This document shows positions 26,904 to 36,048 of a stretch of DNA of 64,000 nucleotides, in pieces. Position numbers and translations under genes: made by a program. Within the stretch, counting starts at the first letter, position 1. Each line of letters opens with the position of its first letter. The stretch is from Corynebacterium singulare (GTDB lineage Bacteria; Actinomycetota; Actinomycetes; Mycobacteriales; Mycobacteriaceae): assembly GCF_000833575.1 (NCBI RefSeq), contig NZ_CP010827.1, forward strand, positions 2,582,096-2,646,095, given 5' to 3'. Under the pieces are notes generated by a model, which was given only the letters and a program-made list of their open reading frames with translations, made no database searches and was not told the origin of the DNA.

Positions 26904-28103
26904 TCAGGGGTTTCGGCAAGAATTAGCGCGAGCGGAGCGGGTTTTAGCGTGAGCGGAGCGGGTATTAGCGCGAGCGGAGCGGGAGCCAGCGCGAGCGGAG
27001 CGGGCGGGGTCGGCAGCTTGACGGGGCAGAGAGCGCGGAACAATGATGCGGCCGCGGGAGGCCGCTAGGGAGCGGAGCAAGTCGCGGCCCGGGACCTCCA
27101 CCAGCACATAAGTCGCGGCAGACAGCGCGCAGCTCACGACCACCGTAAAGACCAGCACCACCGCGAAGTCCCAGGCAGAACCAGAAAAAGCCGAAACGCC
27201 TAAGAGCGGGAAGGCGATGGCCAGCACCGCCACGTGCCACAGGAAAACCCCGTAAGACCAGCGGCCCAGCGCCCGCATCCACTCGGAAGACAGCCAGCTC
27301 TGACGCGGCGCGAGCGCCACCGGCACCACGATGCAGGCCCCGCACACAGCCCCCACCGCAATGCGGCGCGCGAACTCATCCGGGGCCGGGTGAACTAGGC
27401 CCTGCGGGCCAAACCATTCGCGGCTCGCCAGCCACACGCAGCCCAAAGCCACCGCCCAGCAGGCAGGACGGACGATGCGACCTGCGCGCACGCGCACCCC
27501 GGCCGCTTCCGCCTCCGCCGCCAGCATGCCCACCGCGAACCACGAGAAGTACGCCGGCGGCCAAATCTGCGTGTTGACCTGGCCTGATTCATACGAGGCC
27601 ACAAAGGGCAGGAAGCCCCACCCGAGGCTCAGCAGACCGGCAACAGCAATAAACGCCACCCGCCCACGCGCTGACAACTTATCCAACCCCCAGGCCAGCA
27701 GTGGCAACACCGCGTAAAAAGCGAACTCCACGCTCAGCGACCACAACTGCGTCAGCCCCGGAACCAGCCCATCGGCGATATACAGCTGCGTGCCGGTCAG
27801 GTTGGTGAGGAGTTGAGGGAGGGAGAGGGGGGAGGCGTCGGGAAGCAAGGCGAGTACCGCCACCACGCACACCACATACAACGGCGCCAAACGCGCCACA
27901 CGGGAAAGAAAATACTGCCCCACCGTGTGCGCATGCCGCCGGCGCCACAGCAAAAAACCGCTGAGCACGAAGAAAACCGCCACCCCGTAGTCCAAGCGCT
28001 CGGCCCAGGCCCAGCCGGTGGCCGTCTGGAAGGACACGTGCGTGACCACGACCGCCAGGGCCGCCAGCGCACGCACGCCTTCGAGCTCGGGGAGAAAGCG
28101 CAT
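26904..28103 (-). CDS. tmaT: Acyltransferase family 3 membrane protein, TmaT-like
   Basis: A 399-residue protein with about 10 membrane helices. It has the family 3 acyltransferase hallmarks ELEGVRALAALAVVVTH (the histidine in helix 1 is catalytic), YGVAVFFVLSGFLLWRR and LWSLSVEFAFY. In C. glutamicum the gene at this place (NCgl2759, TmaT) acetylates trehalose monocorynomycolate before export; Rv0228 is the M. tuberculosis counterpart. Assignment here rests on family and synteny. The last ~35 residues form an unusual basic tail of heptad repeats (RSARANT, RSAHAKT, RSARANS) encoded by 21-bp repeats. Confidence 0.75.
   Translation of the reverse strand: MRFLPELEGVRALAALAVVVTHVSFQTATGWAWAERLDYGVAVFFVLSGFLLWRRRHAHTVGQYFLSRVARLAPLYVVCVVAVLALLPDASPLSLPQLLTNLTGTQLYIADGLVPGLTQLWSLSVEFAFYAVLPLLAWGLDKLSARGRVAFIAVAGLLSLGWGFLPFVASYESGQVNTQIWPPAYFSWFAVGMLAAEAEAAGVRVRAGRIVRPACWAVALGCVWLASREWFGPQGLVHPAPDEFARRIAVGAVCGACIVVPVALAPRQSWLSSEWMRALGRWSYGVFLWHVAVLAIAFPLLGVSAFSGSAWDFAVVLVFTVVVSCALSAATYVLVEVPGRDLLRSLAASRGRIIVPRSLPRQAADPARSARAGSRSARANTRSAHAKTRSARANSCRNP
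26926..27004 (-). repeat. 21-bp coding repeats in the acyltransferase tail
   Basis: Four units begin at 26926, 26947, 26968 and 26989. The 16-base core GCGCGAGCGGAGCGGG is nearly identical, with a variable 5-base joint. On the minus strand they encode a basic heptad repeated three to four times. Copy changes would keep the frame. Confidence 0.85.
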
Positions 28104-28157
28104 GACCCACTACGATACTATTTCTGCAGTGATTCTCTTCGACCGATCGGAGCTAAC

Positions 28158-29129
28158 GTGTTCCTTCGCTCCCGCCTAGCGCAGGTGACCATTGCCGCTG
28201 CGGTCTTCCTCATTCTCGGATCTGTTCTGCCGCCGCTCTACAACAATCAGGCACGGCCCCTGGCCACGAACCTCAACCTCGAGGTCCGCGTGGAGCAGGA
28301 CGGAGTCGAGTTCACCCGCCACACCACCACCTCCCCGGCAGAGAAGGATTCGGTGACCCGCGCGCAGTCCACCACGGATCTCGTCGCGGATGGCGAGACC
28401 ATCGCGCACATCACCGAGGATTCCCTGCTCAACCGCGAATCCACCTACCCGGTAGCCGGCCCGAACACGACGCAGCACATCGAGCTTCCCGCCTTCGACG
28501 TCCAAGTGGAGGACCGCATTGAGCGCGATGGAATGAGCTATTTCTTCCCCGCCGGCGCGGAGCAGCGTTCCTATCCTATCTTCGACCCGCTGGCCCAGGC
28601 CGCCGCTCCCATCGATTTTGTGCGTGATGAGAAACTCGACGGCATCCCCACCTACGTCTTTTACCAAGATGTCGCCCCGGTCTCACTTCTTGAGGTCTTT
28701 TCCTTCGATGCCCACCAAGCCGGCCCTGCCAGCGATTTCTATTCCCCGTCGTCGCTCGAGCGCTATAACCTCAAGCCAACGTCCCATGTCATCCTCGAGC
28801 CTTTTTACGCCGTGAGCCGCACCGTGTGGGTGGAGCCGACCACCGGAACCATTGTCAATGAGGAGGAGCATCCGCGCATCTTTTGGGCCACGGATTCCCA
28901 CCAGGCCCAGGCAATGGTTGAGGCCGATGACACAAAGGAGCGTGCGCTTCTCGACGTCCCCCTCACCTGGCCCGACTCCACCCGCACCGCTCGCCTTGAT
29001 GCGGTGCGCCGCGTCATCGAGACGGTCAAAGTGTTGAGTATTGTCGGCTGGCTGGGCAAGACCAGTGGCGTGGTGTTGTTGGCGATTGCGGCCGCGATGT
29101 TTATGCGCCGCCGTGCCCAGAGCGCTTAA
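28158..29129 (+). CDS. DUF3068 (PorA-family annotated) membrane-anchored protein
   Basis: The GTG at 28158, with GGAG about six bases upstream, starts a 323-residue protein; the open frame further upstream is not coding. It has an N-terminal membrane helix (about 5-25), a ~270-residue extracytoplasmic beta-rich domain and a C-terminal helix ending in RRRAQSA. It matches DUF3068; databases call some members porin PorA family, though that name is not supported by function. The M. tuberculosis equivalent is Rv0227c, always near aftD and the acyltransferase gene. Next gene begins one base after its stop. Confidence 0.8.
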   Translation: MFLRSRLAQVTIAAAVFLILGSVLPPLYNNQARPLATNLNLEVRVEQDGVEFTRHTTTSPAEKDSVTRAQSTTDLVADGETIAHITEDSLLNRESTYPVAGPNTTQHIELPAFDVQVEDRIERDGMSYFFPAGAEQRSYPIFDPLAQAAAPIDFVRDEKLDGIPTYVFYQDVAPVSLLEVFSFDAHQAGPASDFYSPSSLERYNLKPTSHVILEPFYAVSRTVWVEPTTGTIVNEEEHPRIFWATDSHQAQAMVEADDTKERALLDVPLTWPDSTRTARLDAVRRVIETVKVLSIVGWLGKTSGVVLLAIAAAMFMRRRAQSA

Positions 29130-29130
29130 G

Positions 29131-30627
29131 GTGGCGCGGGGCGTGTCCGCCAGCAGCGCAGTGCGCTGGGCCCTTCGGGTCTGGGGTGTGGTGCTCGTTC
29201 TCGCGGTGTGCTGGCCCTTTCTCCTGCCCGGTGAGTTTGTGTGGCGCGATATGGTGCTGCTGGACCAGCCGGCGTTGACCGCCTCCGCCTTCGGTTCCGG
29301 TGATCTGCCCGCGCGCAATGCCCCGCAGGATGGCGTGCTGGCCCTTGTCGGTGGGGCGTGGCTGGCGCGAGTCTTCGTTCTTGGTGCAGCCAGTGCTGCC
29401 GCGTGGTCAGCGTGCCGTTGGTCCCTGGGCCGCGCCCACCCCAGCCCCTGGGCGGCGGCCGCAGCGATGGCCTGTGCGGTGGCCAATCCTTTCGTCATTG
29501 AGCGGCTCCTGCAGGGCCAGTGGTCACTGGTGGTGGCGGCGTGGTTGGCTCCGGTGATCGCGTGGGGGTGCCTAAACGGTCATCCGCGTACGGCATGGCT
29601 GGCGCTGTGGGCCTCGTCCTTGACGCCCACCGGCGGGGTCTTCGGGGCGCTGAGTGCGGTTCTCTGTGAGCGCGAAGGGCGCAGGCGGTGGCTCTTCGCC
29701 GGCGGTTCAGTTCTCCTGTGGCTGCCGTGGGCGGTCCCCAGCCTCCTCAGCGGCAGCTCCCGCGCCGCGGGCGATCCGGCGGCGCAGGCCGCGGCCTTTG
29801 CTCCACGCGCGGAGGCTTACGCGGGGACGGTCGGCTCGCTGCTCGGCTTTGGTGGCATCTGGAACGCCGCGGCCGTTCCGGCTTCCCGCGAGGCGGGCTT
29901 CGCGCTGGTCGGATTGGTGGTCGCCGTGCTGGCAGTCCTGGGTGCTTCCAGCCTTGATCGCGGTGAATTGCGCCCACTCGCGGTGCTTGCGGCGGTGGGC
30001 ATGGGCCTGGCCATCCTCGGCGGGATTGCACCTGGGGTCACCGCCTTCGCCGTGGAACATATCCCCGGCGCGGGCCTTCTTCGTGATTCCTCCAAGCTCA
30101 CCCTGCTCGCCTTGCCGCTGGCCGTGGCGGGCATCGGGGCGCTGCACCGCCTGCCCGCCGCGCTAGCCATCTGCGCGTGTCTCCTCCAAGCCCCCGATGC
30201 GCCGCGGGAGCTCGCTGTGCTTCGGCCCCACGACACCGGTGTGGACCACCAGCTGGTAGAGGAACTCGATGGGCGCCTGACCTACTTTGTGGACCGCCCC
30301 GCCATGGTCGAGGTCCCCGGCGGCATCGCCCTCGACCCCTACTCCAAGGCCACGAACAAGCTGGATTCCGGCGCGCTCACCGTCGACGGCACCGTGGTAG
30401 ACCACCCTTCGCCCCGCTACCTGGCCGCCGCCGCAGCCTGGGCGGAGCGCGACCTCGACCGGCTGGAAGAACTCGGAGTGGGCGTAGTGGTTGAGGGCGG
30501 TCGCATCGTGGCCACCACCGACGCCGCACCCCAGCCGGCACCGTGGATGCTTAGCGCCGCCTGGTGCGCACTTCCGCTTCTAGCAGTTCTTCGAAACGCG
30601 CGCCGGTCTTCTCCCAGGAATACGTAG
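29131..30627 (+). CDS. Polytopic membrane protein, Rv0226c-like (possible GT-C type)
   Basis: The GTG at 29131 comes one base after the DUF3068 stop and is in frame with 498 residues. About 10-11 hydrophobic segments occupy residues 10-350, with a loop FVWRDMVLLDQPA after helix 1 reminiscent of the acidic first loop of GT-C enzymes. A soluble C-terminal part (about 365-480) contains VDRPAMVEVPGGIALDPYSKATNK. I cannot assign an activity. Position matches Rv0226c. The 3' end overlaps the convergent GT4 gene by 77 bases. Confidence 0.7.
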   Translation: MARGVSASSAVRWALRVWGVVLVLAVCWPFLLPGEFVWRDMVLLDQPALTASAFGSGDLPARNAPQDGVLALVGGAWLARVFVLGAASAAAWSACRWSLGRAHPSPWAAAAAMACAVANPFVIERLLQGQWSLVVAAWLAPVIAWGCLNGHPRTAWLALWASSLTPTGGVFGALSAVLCEREGRRRWLFAGGSVLLWLPWAVPSLLSGSSRAAGDPAAQAAAFAPRAEAYAGTVGSLLGFGGIWNAAAVPASREAGFALVGLVVAVLAVLGASSLDRGELRPLAVLAAVGMGLAILGGIAPGVTAFAVEHIPGAGLLRDSSKLTLLALPLAVAGIGALHRLPAALAICACLLQAPDAPRELAVLRPHDTGVDHQLVEELDGRLTYFVDRPAMVEVPGGIALDPYSKATNKLDSGALTVDGTVVDHPSPRYLAAAAAWAERDLDRLEELGVGVVVEGGRIVATTDAAPQPAPWMLSAAWCALPLLAVLRNARRSSPRNT

Positions 30628-31642
30628 CGGCCAGCTCGCGGGCGGCGGCTCCCAAACGATGGCGGAGGGACGGGTCCTCAACAAGCTTCTGGACCGCCTG
30701 CGTAAACTCCGCCTCGCGCTGCACCAGCACCCCGGTCTTCCCATCAATGACGCTGTCTTGCAGGCCGAAGGCATACCCCACTGTGGCAACCCCATGTTGG
30801 GCCGCCTCCATGACTGCCAGACCCCAACCTTCTTTGCGGGAGGGCATGAGGTGAACATCGGCGCGGGCAAGCAGCGCATGTTTGTAGTCCTCGGTGACCT
30901 GTCCGCGAAAGCGGACGCGGTCCTCCACGCCGCGGGTCCGGGCGTACTCGCGCAGGTGGGATTCCCACCAGCCGGAACCGATGACGTCGAGAAGCGCGCC
31001 CGGAATCCTGGCCACGGTGTCCATGGCATGCTCGATCTGCTTGTGCGGCACCAGGCGTGACAAGGTCACCAGGTGGATGTCAGCCTCGCGCTCTAGGGTA
31101 GGCACGTGCTCCGGCAGAGGATCGACGCCATTTTCAATGATGTGCGCGCCGTGAATTCCCAACTTCTCAAGGTCGCGCTTCGAGGCCTCCGACACCGTCA
31201 CCCACGTGTTGCCACGGTAGAGCACCGGCACCACGCGGGATTCCAGGAACCAGCCCAGCCGCGCCAAGATGGGCCCAGCCACCGGCCACTGCTCGCGGTG
31301 GCAATGATGCGTGAGGATGACAACAGGCACGCGGGTGGCCAGGCGTGCGAAGAACGGAATGCCGTTGTGAGTGTCCACCACCACGTCAATGCCACGCATA
31401 TCGCGCGTGCCGAACAGCAGCGCCAGCAGCGCACGCGGGTAGACGCTGAACTTGGCGCCAGCGCGCGAATAGAGCACACCGTTGCGGCGCTCGCGTTTGG
31501 CCGCATTCATGTGGCGAGCGGTGCGAAAGACCACCTCGTGCCCCTGGGCCGCCAGGTATTCGCCCACGCGCTCAAGGTAGCGCTCGGATCCGCCGCCTTG
31601 CGGGTGGGTGGAATCGCGCCAACAGAGTAGAAGGATTTTCAT
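30551..31642 (-). CDS. GT4 family glycosyltransferase
   Basis: A 363-residue GT-B enzyme. The N-terminal domain has a glycine-rich QGGGSERYLERVGEYLAAQGH loop, and the C-terminal domain has VTLSRLVPHKQIEHAMD and the EX7E motif EGWGLAVME, typical of retaining GT4 enzymes. The acceptor and sugar are unknown; it lies in the envelope cluster at the place of Rv0225. ATG start, with only 24 bases to the divergent methyltransferase gene, so the two promoters must overlap. Confidence 0.85.
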   Translation of the reverse strand: MKILLLCWRDSTHPQGGGSERYLERVGEYLAAQGHEVVFRTARHMNAAKRERRNGVLYSRAGAKFSVYPRALLALLFGTRDMRGIDVVVDTHNGIPFFARLATRVPVVILTHHCHREQWPVAGPILARLGWFLESRVVPVLYRGNTWVTVSEASKRDLEKLGIHGAHIIENGVDPLPEHVPTLEREADIHLVTLSRLVPHKQIEHAMDTVARIPGALLDVIGSGWWESHLREYARTRGVEDRVRFRGQVTEDYKHALLARADVHLMPSRKEGWGLAVMEAAQHGVATVGYAFGLQDSVIDGKTGVLVQREAEFTQAVQKLVEDPSLRHRLGAAARELAATYSWEKTGARFEELLEAEVRTRRR

Positions 31643-31666
31643 GTCGAGGAACTAGCCTAGTGGGTT

Positions 31667-32428
31667 ATGAAACGCACCCGTGCCATGGCCACCCTGCGCC
31701 GCTCGTGGCGGTTGCTGCGCTCCTTCCGCTTCGAACAGACTGCGCCCGCGGTATTTTATGGCGGTCTGGCTGACGACACCGCCGCGCTTATCGACGCCCT
31801 CTGCCACGACCACTCCCTCTCCCTTCACGGTGCGCGCGTGCTCGACGTCGGCGGCGGGCCCGGCTATTTCGCTTCAGCTTTTGCCCAGCGCGGGGCCAGT
31901 TACGTGGGGCTGGAGCCGGACGCGGGCGAGATGGCAGCCGCGGGTATTGAGGTAGCCCATGCCGTGCGCGGCGATGGCACCCGCTTGCCCTTCGCGGATA
32001 ACACCTTCGACATCACGTATTCCTCCAACGTGGCTGAGCACATCCCTCACCCGTGGGACATGGGTGAGGAGATGCTGCGCGTGACCAAGCCCGGCGGGCT
32101 GGTGATCCTCAGCTACACAGTGTGGCTGGGGCCCTTCGGCGGGCATGAGACCGGCCTCTGGGAGCACTACGTGGGCGGTGAGTTCGCCCGTGACCGCTAC
32201 ACCCGCCGCCACGGCCACCCACCGAAGAACGTCTTCGGCACCTCACTGTTTGCGCTCTCCGCCCGCGAGGGCCTGGACTGGGCGCGCCGCGTGAGTGCAC
32301 GCGGCGCCAAGCTTGTTGCAGCTTTTCCGCGCTACCACCCGTGGTGGGCCTGGTGGGTGGCAAAGGTGCCAGTGCTGCGAGAATTCCTCACTTCTAACCT
32401 GGTCCTCGTCCTGCAGGCCGAGCCGTGA
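31667..32428 (+). CDS. mtrP: SAM-dependent methyltransferase, MtrP-like
   Basis: A 253-residue class I methyltransferase: SAM-binding VLDVGGGPGYFASAF (about residue 55), acidic GLEPD at the end of strand 2, and YSSNVAEHIPHPWDMGEEMLRVTKPGGLVIL. The C-terminus has a hydrophobic WWAWWVAKV stretch that could touch the membrane. In C. glutamicum the equivalent (NCgl2764, MtrP; Rv0224c in M. tuberculosis) is reported to be needed for acetylation and transport of trehalose mycolates. The name is given on synteny and family. The gene is followed by a shared terminator. Confidence 0.72.
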   Translation: MKRTRAMATLRRSWRLLRSFRFEQTAPAVFYGGLADDTAALIDALCHDHSLSLHGARVLDVGGGPGYFASAFAQRGASYVGLEPDAGEMAAAGIEVAHAVRGDGTRLPFADNTFDITYSSNVAEHIPHPWDMGEEMLRVTKPGGLVILSYTVWLGPFGGHETGLWEHYVGGEFARDRYTRRHGHPPKNVFGTSLFALSAREGLDWARRVSARGAKLVAAFPRYHPWWAWWVAKVPVLREFLTSNLVLVLQAEP

Positions 32429-32438
32429 AAACAGCGAA

Positions 32439-32465
32439 GGCTCCCCGCAGATTCAGCGGGGAGCC
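32439..32465. terminator. Hairpin between convergent mtrP-like and pckG genes
   Basis: Perfect 10-bp arms GGCTCCCCGC (32439-32448) and GCGGGGAGCC (32456-32465) with a 7-base loop. It lies between two convergent genes, so it may act both ways; no long T-run is present. Confidence 0.75.
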
Positions 32466-32484
32466 TATAGCGCAGGGAGGCTAA

Positions 32485-34305
32485 TTAGCTAGCAGCCTCA
32501 ACGCGCTCCTTGAGGGCCTTGAACTGATCCCACACCTCAGACGGCACGCGGGAGCCCAGGAAGTGCAGGTACTCCTTGTTGTCTTCCATGTCGCCAGCCC
32601 AGTCGGCCGGGTTCACGGCCAAGGCCTCGCGGACGTCTTCGATGTCGAAGTCCAGTCCGGTGAGGTCGATGTCCTCCGGGCGGGCGGTGTGGCCCACGAC
32701 GGTCTCCACGGCCTCGACATTGCCCTCGATGCGGTCAATGATCCACTTGAGAACGCGAGAGTTCTCACCGAAGCCCGGCCACAGGAAGCGGCGGTCCTCA
32801 CCGCGGCGGAACCAGTTGACCAGGAAGATCTCCGGCATGCGGTCGCCGCCTTCCTTGCCCATGTCGATCCAGTGCTGCAGGTAGTCACCGGCGTTGTAGC
32901 CCATGAACGGCAGCATGGCCATCGGGTCGTGGCGGAGAGCGCCGACCTTACCCTCAGCAGCCGCGGTCTGACCGGAGGAGAGCAGGGAGCCGATCATGGT
33001 GCCGTGGTTCCAGTCGAAAGCCTGGGTCACCAGCGGAACGGTGTCCGCGCGGCGGCCGCCGAAGAGGATGGCGTCAATCTTGACGCCCTTCCAGTCATCA
33101 AACTCCGGAGCAGCGGACGGGCACTGGGTAATCGGCACGCAGTAGCGGGAGTTCGGGTGGGCAGCCTTGGTGGTGGAAGACGGAGTCCAGTCATTACCGT
33201 GCCAGTCGATGAGGTGCTCTGGGGCCTCGCCCATGTCCTCCCACCAGACATCGCCGTCGTCGGTCAGCGCGACGTTGGTGAACAGAGTGTTGCCCGGTTC
33301 CATGGACTTCATAGCAATGGGGTTGGACTCATAGTTGGTGCCAGGTGCCACACCGAAGAAGCCGTTCTCCGGGTTGACGGCGTAGAGACCGTCCTCACGC
33401 AGGTGCATCCAGGCAATGTCGTCACCGACAACCTCAGCCTTCCAGCCCGGGATGGTCGGGGTAATCATGGCGAGGTTGGTCTTACCACAGGCAGACGGGA
33501 AGGCGGCTGCGATGTGGTACTTCTTGCCCTCCGGGTTGGTGAGCTTCAGGATGAGCATGTGCTCAGCCATCCAGCCCTCTTCCTTCGCCATGACGGAAGC
33601 GATACGCAGCGCGAAGCACTTCTTAGCCAGGATGGCGTTTCCACCGTAGCCGGAGCCGTAGGACCAGATTTCCTTGGTCTTCGGGAACTGGGTGATGTAC
33701 TTCTTGTCATTGCACGGCCAAGCGACGTCCTCCTGGCCCGGCTCCAGCGGAGCGCCCACGGAGTGCAGGGCGTGAACGAACTCGCCGTTCTCACCAATCT
33801 TGTCCAGCGCCTGCTGGCCCATGCGGGTCATGATGCGCATGGAGAGCACGACGTAGGGCGAATCGGTGAGCTGCACGCCCAGCTTGGGGTCCGGGTCGCT
33901 AATGGGGCCCATGCAGAACGGGACGACGAACATGGTGCGGCCCTTCATGGAGCCGCGGAAGGCCTCCGTCATCTCTTCCTTCATCGCTGCCGGCGGGGCC
34001 CAGTTGTTGGTGGGGCCTGCGTCCTCAGCGGTTTCGGTACAGATGAAGGTGCGGGACTCCACGCGGGCGACGTCCGACGGGTTGGAGCGCGCGAGGTAGG
34101 AGTTCGGGCGCTTCTCCTCGTTAAGCTTGATGAGGGTGCCCTTCTCTACGAGCTCGGCAGCGAGGCGGTCAGCCTCCTCCTGCGAGCCATCAACGAACAC
34201 GACCTCATCCGGCTGGAAGAGCTCAACGTTCTCACTGATCCACGAGATGAGCTTCTCATTCTTCGTGGGCAGTTCACCTACAAGGCCTGGAATAGTTGCG
34301 GTCAT
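32485..34305 (-). CDS. pckG: Phosphoenolpyruvate carboxykinase (GTP)
   Basis: A 606-residue enzyme making phosphoenolpyruvate from oxaloacetate and GTP (gluconeogenesis and anaplerotic balance). The GTP-type kinase motif 1a is in [12 protein letters not shown] near residue 273, with the hyper-reactive cysteine of the GTP class. Metal-binding VGDDIAWM and [12 protein letters not shown] follow. The ATG has GGAG eight bases upstream. Position between the mtrP-like gene and trmB matches Rv0211 in M. tuberculosis. Length is typical. Confidence 0.97.
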   Translation of the reverse strand: MTATIPGLVGELPTKNEKLISWISENVELFQPDEVVFVDGSQEEADRLAAELVEKGTLIKLNEEKRPNSYLARSNPSDVARVESRTFICTETAEDAGPTNNWAPPAAMKEEMTEAFRGSMKGRTMFVVPFCMGPISDPDPKLGVQLTDSPYVVLSMRIMTRMGQQALDKIGENGEFVHALHSVGAPLEPGQEDVAWPCNDKKYITQFPKTKEIWSYGSGYGGNAILAKKCFALRIASVMAKEEGWMAEHMLILKLTNPEGKKYHIAAAFPSACGKTNLAMITPTIPGWKAEVVGDDIAWMHLREDGLYAVNPENGFFGVAPGTNYESNPIAMKSMEPGNTLFTNVALTDDGDVWWEDMGEAPEHLIDWHGNDWTPSSTTKAAHPNSRYCVPITQCPSAAPEFDDWKGVKIDAILFGGRRADTVPLVTQAFDWNHGTMIGSLLSSGQTAAAEGKVGALRHDPMAMLPFMGYNAGDYLQHWIDMGKEGGDRMPEIFLVNWFRRGEDRRFLWPGFGENSRVLKWIIDRIEGNVEAVETVVGHTARPEDIDLTGLDFDIEDVREALAVNPADWAGDMEDNKEYLHFLGSRVPSEVWDQFKALKERVEAAS

Positions 34306-34658
34306 TTCACATTCTCCTGTGTTCGGTAGGCCGGGGCACTTCTTGGCGCCGGTGGAGAACGCTCCTCCATCGACGTCTCACCAACCAGAATACGGACACA
34401 GGTGCTACCAGGATGTGTAACAAAGGCCACGCTGGTTATATCCACCCAGCTCAGACCGCTTTAGCCGAGGATAAAGGACTGTGGAATAGGGCATAACACT
34501 GCGGGAAATCCCCCTTCATGGGGGTAAAAATTCCCACACGAGCACATCCCGTACGGGCGTACTTTTACCCCCGGCGCGTCCGATCGGGCATCATCGGACT
34601 TTTCTGCACGGCGCGGCACGTTGCCTCAAACACCTGCTTAAGGGAAAGATGTAAGCTG
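34306..34658. promoter_or_regulatory. Divergent regulatory region between pckG and trmB-NYN-mmpL3
   Basis: These 353 bases contain no gene. Three inverted repeats stand close together upstream of trmB. A CCCCC-TTCAT-GGGGG hairpin is at 34510-34524. Ten-base arms GGGGGTAAAA (34520-34529) and TTTTACCCCC (34563-34572) lie 33 bases apart. Between them is GTACG-GG-CGTAC (34551-34562). They look like operator sites or competing RNA structures controlling the trmB operon. The trmB start at 34659 follows AAGGGAAAG. I see no clear GlxR-type site. Confidence 0.5.
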
Positions 34659-35432
34659 ATGAATAGCGCAGACTCTTCCCCGAATCCCGCCGCCGAGATG
34701 CCGCACGGCCGCGGCTTCCAGACGGACTTCAACACCGAGTTCGACAACGATCTGGACTACCCACGCCTAGGCAACGTCACCTTCCGCCGCGGCACACTGA
34801 CGGACAACCAGAATGCCCTCTTTGAGGAACACTGGCCCAAGCTGGGGCAGATGCTTTCCGACGTCCCCCTCGACATCCCCTCCTGGTTCGGCCACGACGG
34901 CGCGAAGACCATCGTGGAGATTGGCTCCGGTACCGGTACCTCCACCGCGGCCATGGCGCCACTGGAGAAGGACACCAACATCATCGCGGTGGAGCTTTAC
35001 AAGCCGGGCCTGGCCAAGCTGTTGGGCTCCATCGTGCGCAATGACATTGAGAACATCCGTATGGTGCGCGGCGATGGCATCGAGGTACTCATGCGCATGA
35101 TTGCCCCGGAGTCCCTCGACGGCATCCGCATCTTCTTCCCGGATCCGTGGCCGAAGGCCCGCCATCACAAGCGCCGCATTATCCAATCCGGGACGCTCAA
35201 CCTGTTCGCCTCCCGCCTGAAGAAGGGCGGCGTGCTGCACGTGGCCACCGACCACGCTGGCTATGCCGAGTGGATTGATGAGCTAGTGCGGGTCGAGCCC
35301 TCCCTGGGTTACAAGGGCTGGCCGTGGCCGGAGTGCCCCATCCTCACCGACCGCCAGGTCATCACCAAGTTTGAGGGCAAGGGTCTAGACAAGGAACACG
35401 TCATCACCGAGTACCTGTGGGAGAAGAAGTAA
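34659..35432 (+). CDS. trmB: tRNA (guanine-N7-)-methyltransferase
   Basis: A 257-residue SAM enzyme that methylates G46 in the tRNA variable loop. It has [15 protein letters not shown] (SAM site), [16 protein letters not shown] (the TrmB signature), and a C-terminal [13 protein letters not shown] segment. I chose the ATG at 34659 because the frame upstream has no family sequence and a purine-rich AAGGGAAAG lies about ten bases ahead. The stop overlaps the start of the NYN gene (TAATG), so they are coupled. First gene of the trmB-NYN-mmpL3-flippase-DUF3054 run; matches Rv0208c. Confidence 0.93.
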   Translation: MNSADSSPNPAAEMPHGRGFQTDFNTEFDNDLDYPRLGNVTFRRGTLTDNQNALFEEHWPKLGQMLSDVPLDIPSWFGHDGAKTIVEIGSGTGTSTAAMAPLEKDTNIIAVELYKPGLAKLLGSIVRNDIENIRMVRGDGIEVLMRMIAPESLDGIRIFFPDPWPKARHHKRRIIQSGTLNLFASRLKKGGVLHVATDHAGYAEWIDELVRVEPSLGYKGWPWPECPILTDRQVITKFEGKGLDKEHVITEYLWEKK

Positions 35433-36040
35433 TGGCCGGAACCTATCTCCTGGTATGGGATGCCCCCAACATGGACATGGGGCTTGGCGCCATCCTGGGC
35501 GGGCGCCCCACCTCCGCACACCGTCCGCGCTTTGATGCGATTGGCCGCTGGCTCGCCGAGCTAGCCCGAGACAATGACGCCACCCCGGAAGCCGCGGTCT
35601 TCACCAACGTCAGCCCCGGCGGCGCTGACGCCATCCGCCCGTGGGTGGAGGCCATCCGCAACGTTGGCTTCGCCGTCTTTGCCAAACCCAAGCTCTCCGA
35701 GGATGATGACGTCGATCCCGACATGGTGGAGCACATCAAGGCCAACCGCGAGAACCTCTCCGGCGTCATCGTGGCGTCTGCCGACGGCCAGAATTTCCAG
35801 CACCTGCTGGAACAGCTCGCGGAATCCGGCCTGCCCACCTGCGTGCTGGGCTTCCACGAACACGCCTCCTGGGCCGTGACCCACCCGGAGATTGAATTTG
35901 TTGACCTCGAAGACATCGAGGGTGTCTTCCGCGAGCCGCTGCCCCGCGTCAACCTGGACAACCTGCCCCCAGGCGGTGCCTGGCTGCAGCCTTTCCGCCC
36001 GCTGTCCGCGCTGCTGCAGCGCGGGCCCGAGCACAGTTAG
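35432..36040 (+). CDS. NYN (PIN-like) domain protein
   Basis: A 202-residue protein starting [19 protein letters not shown], which fits the NYN/PIN-like ribonuclease fold with acidic residues in DAPNMD, in the central DPDMVEHI region and VIVASADGQNFQHLLEQL. NYN domains usually cleave RNA; no activity is shown for this one. It matches Rv0207c, which lies next to mmpL3 across mycolate-containing actinobacteria. Coupled to trmB by a one-base overlap. Confidence 0.78.
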   Translation: MAGTYLLVWDAPNMDMGLGAILGGRPTSAHRPRFDAIGRWLAELARDNDATPEAAVFTNVSPGGADAIRPWVEAIRNVGFAVFAKPKLSEDDDVDPDMVEHIKANRENLSGVIVASADGQNFQHLLEQLAESGLPTCVLGFHEHASWAVTHPEIEFVDLEDIEGVFREPLPRVNLDNLPPGGAWLQPFRPLSALLQRGPEHS

Positions 36041-36048
36041 GAGCCACA

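Noticed and set aside
27813-28157. N-terminal extension of the DUF3068 gene
   Set aside because: The open frame runs through the divergent acyltransferase; the GTG at 28158 has a ribosome binding site and starts the membrane helix.
28158-29129. Calling the DUF3068 protein a porin
   Set aside because: The porin label is a database name; two terminal helices around a soluble domain do not resemble the tiny PorA channel.
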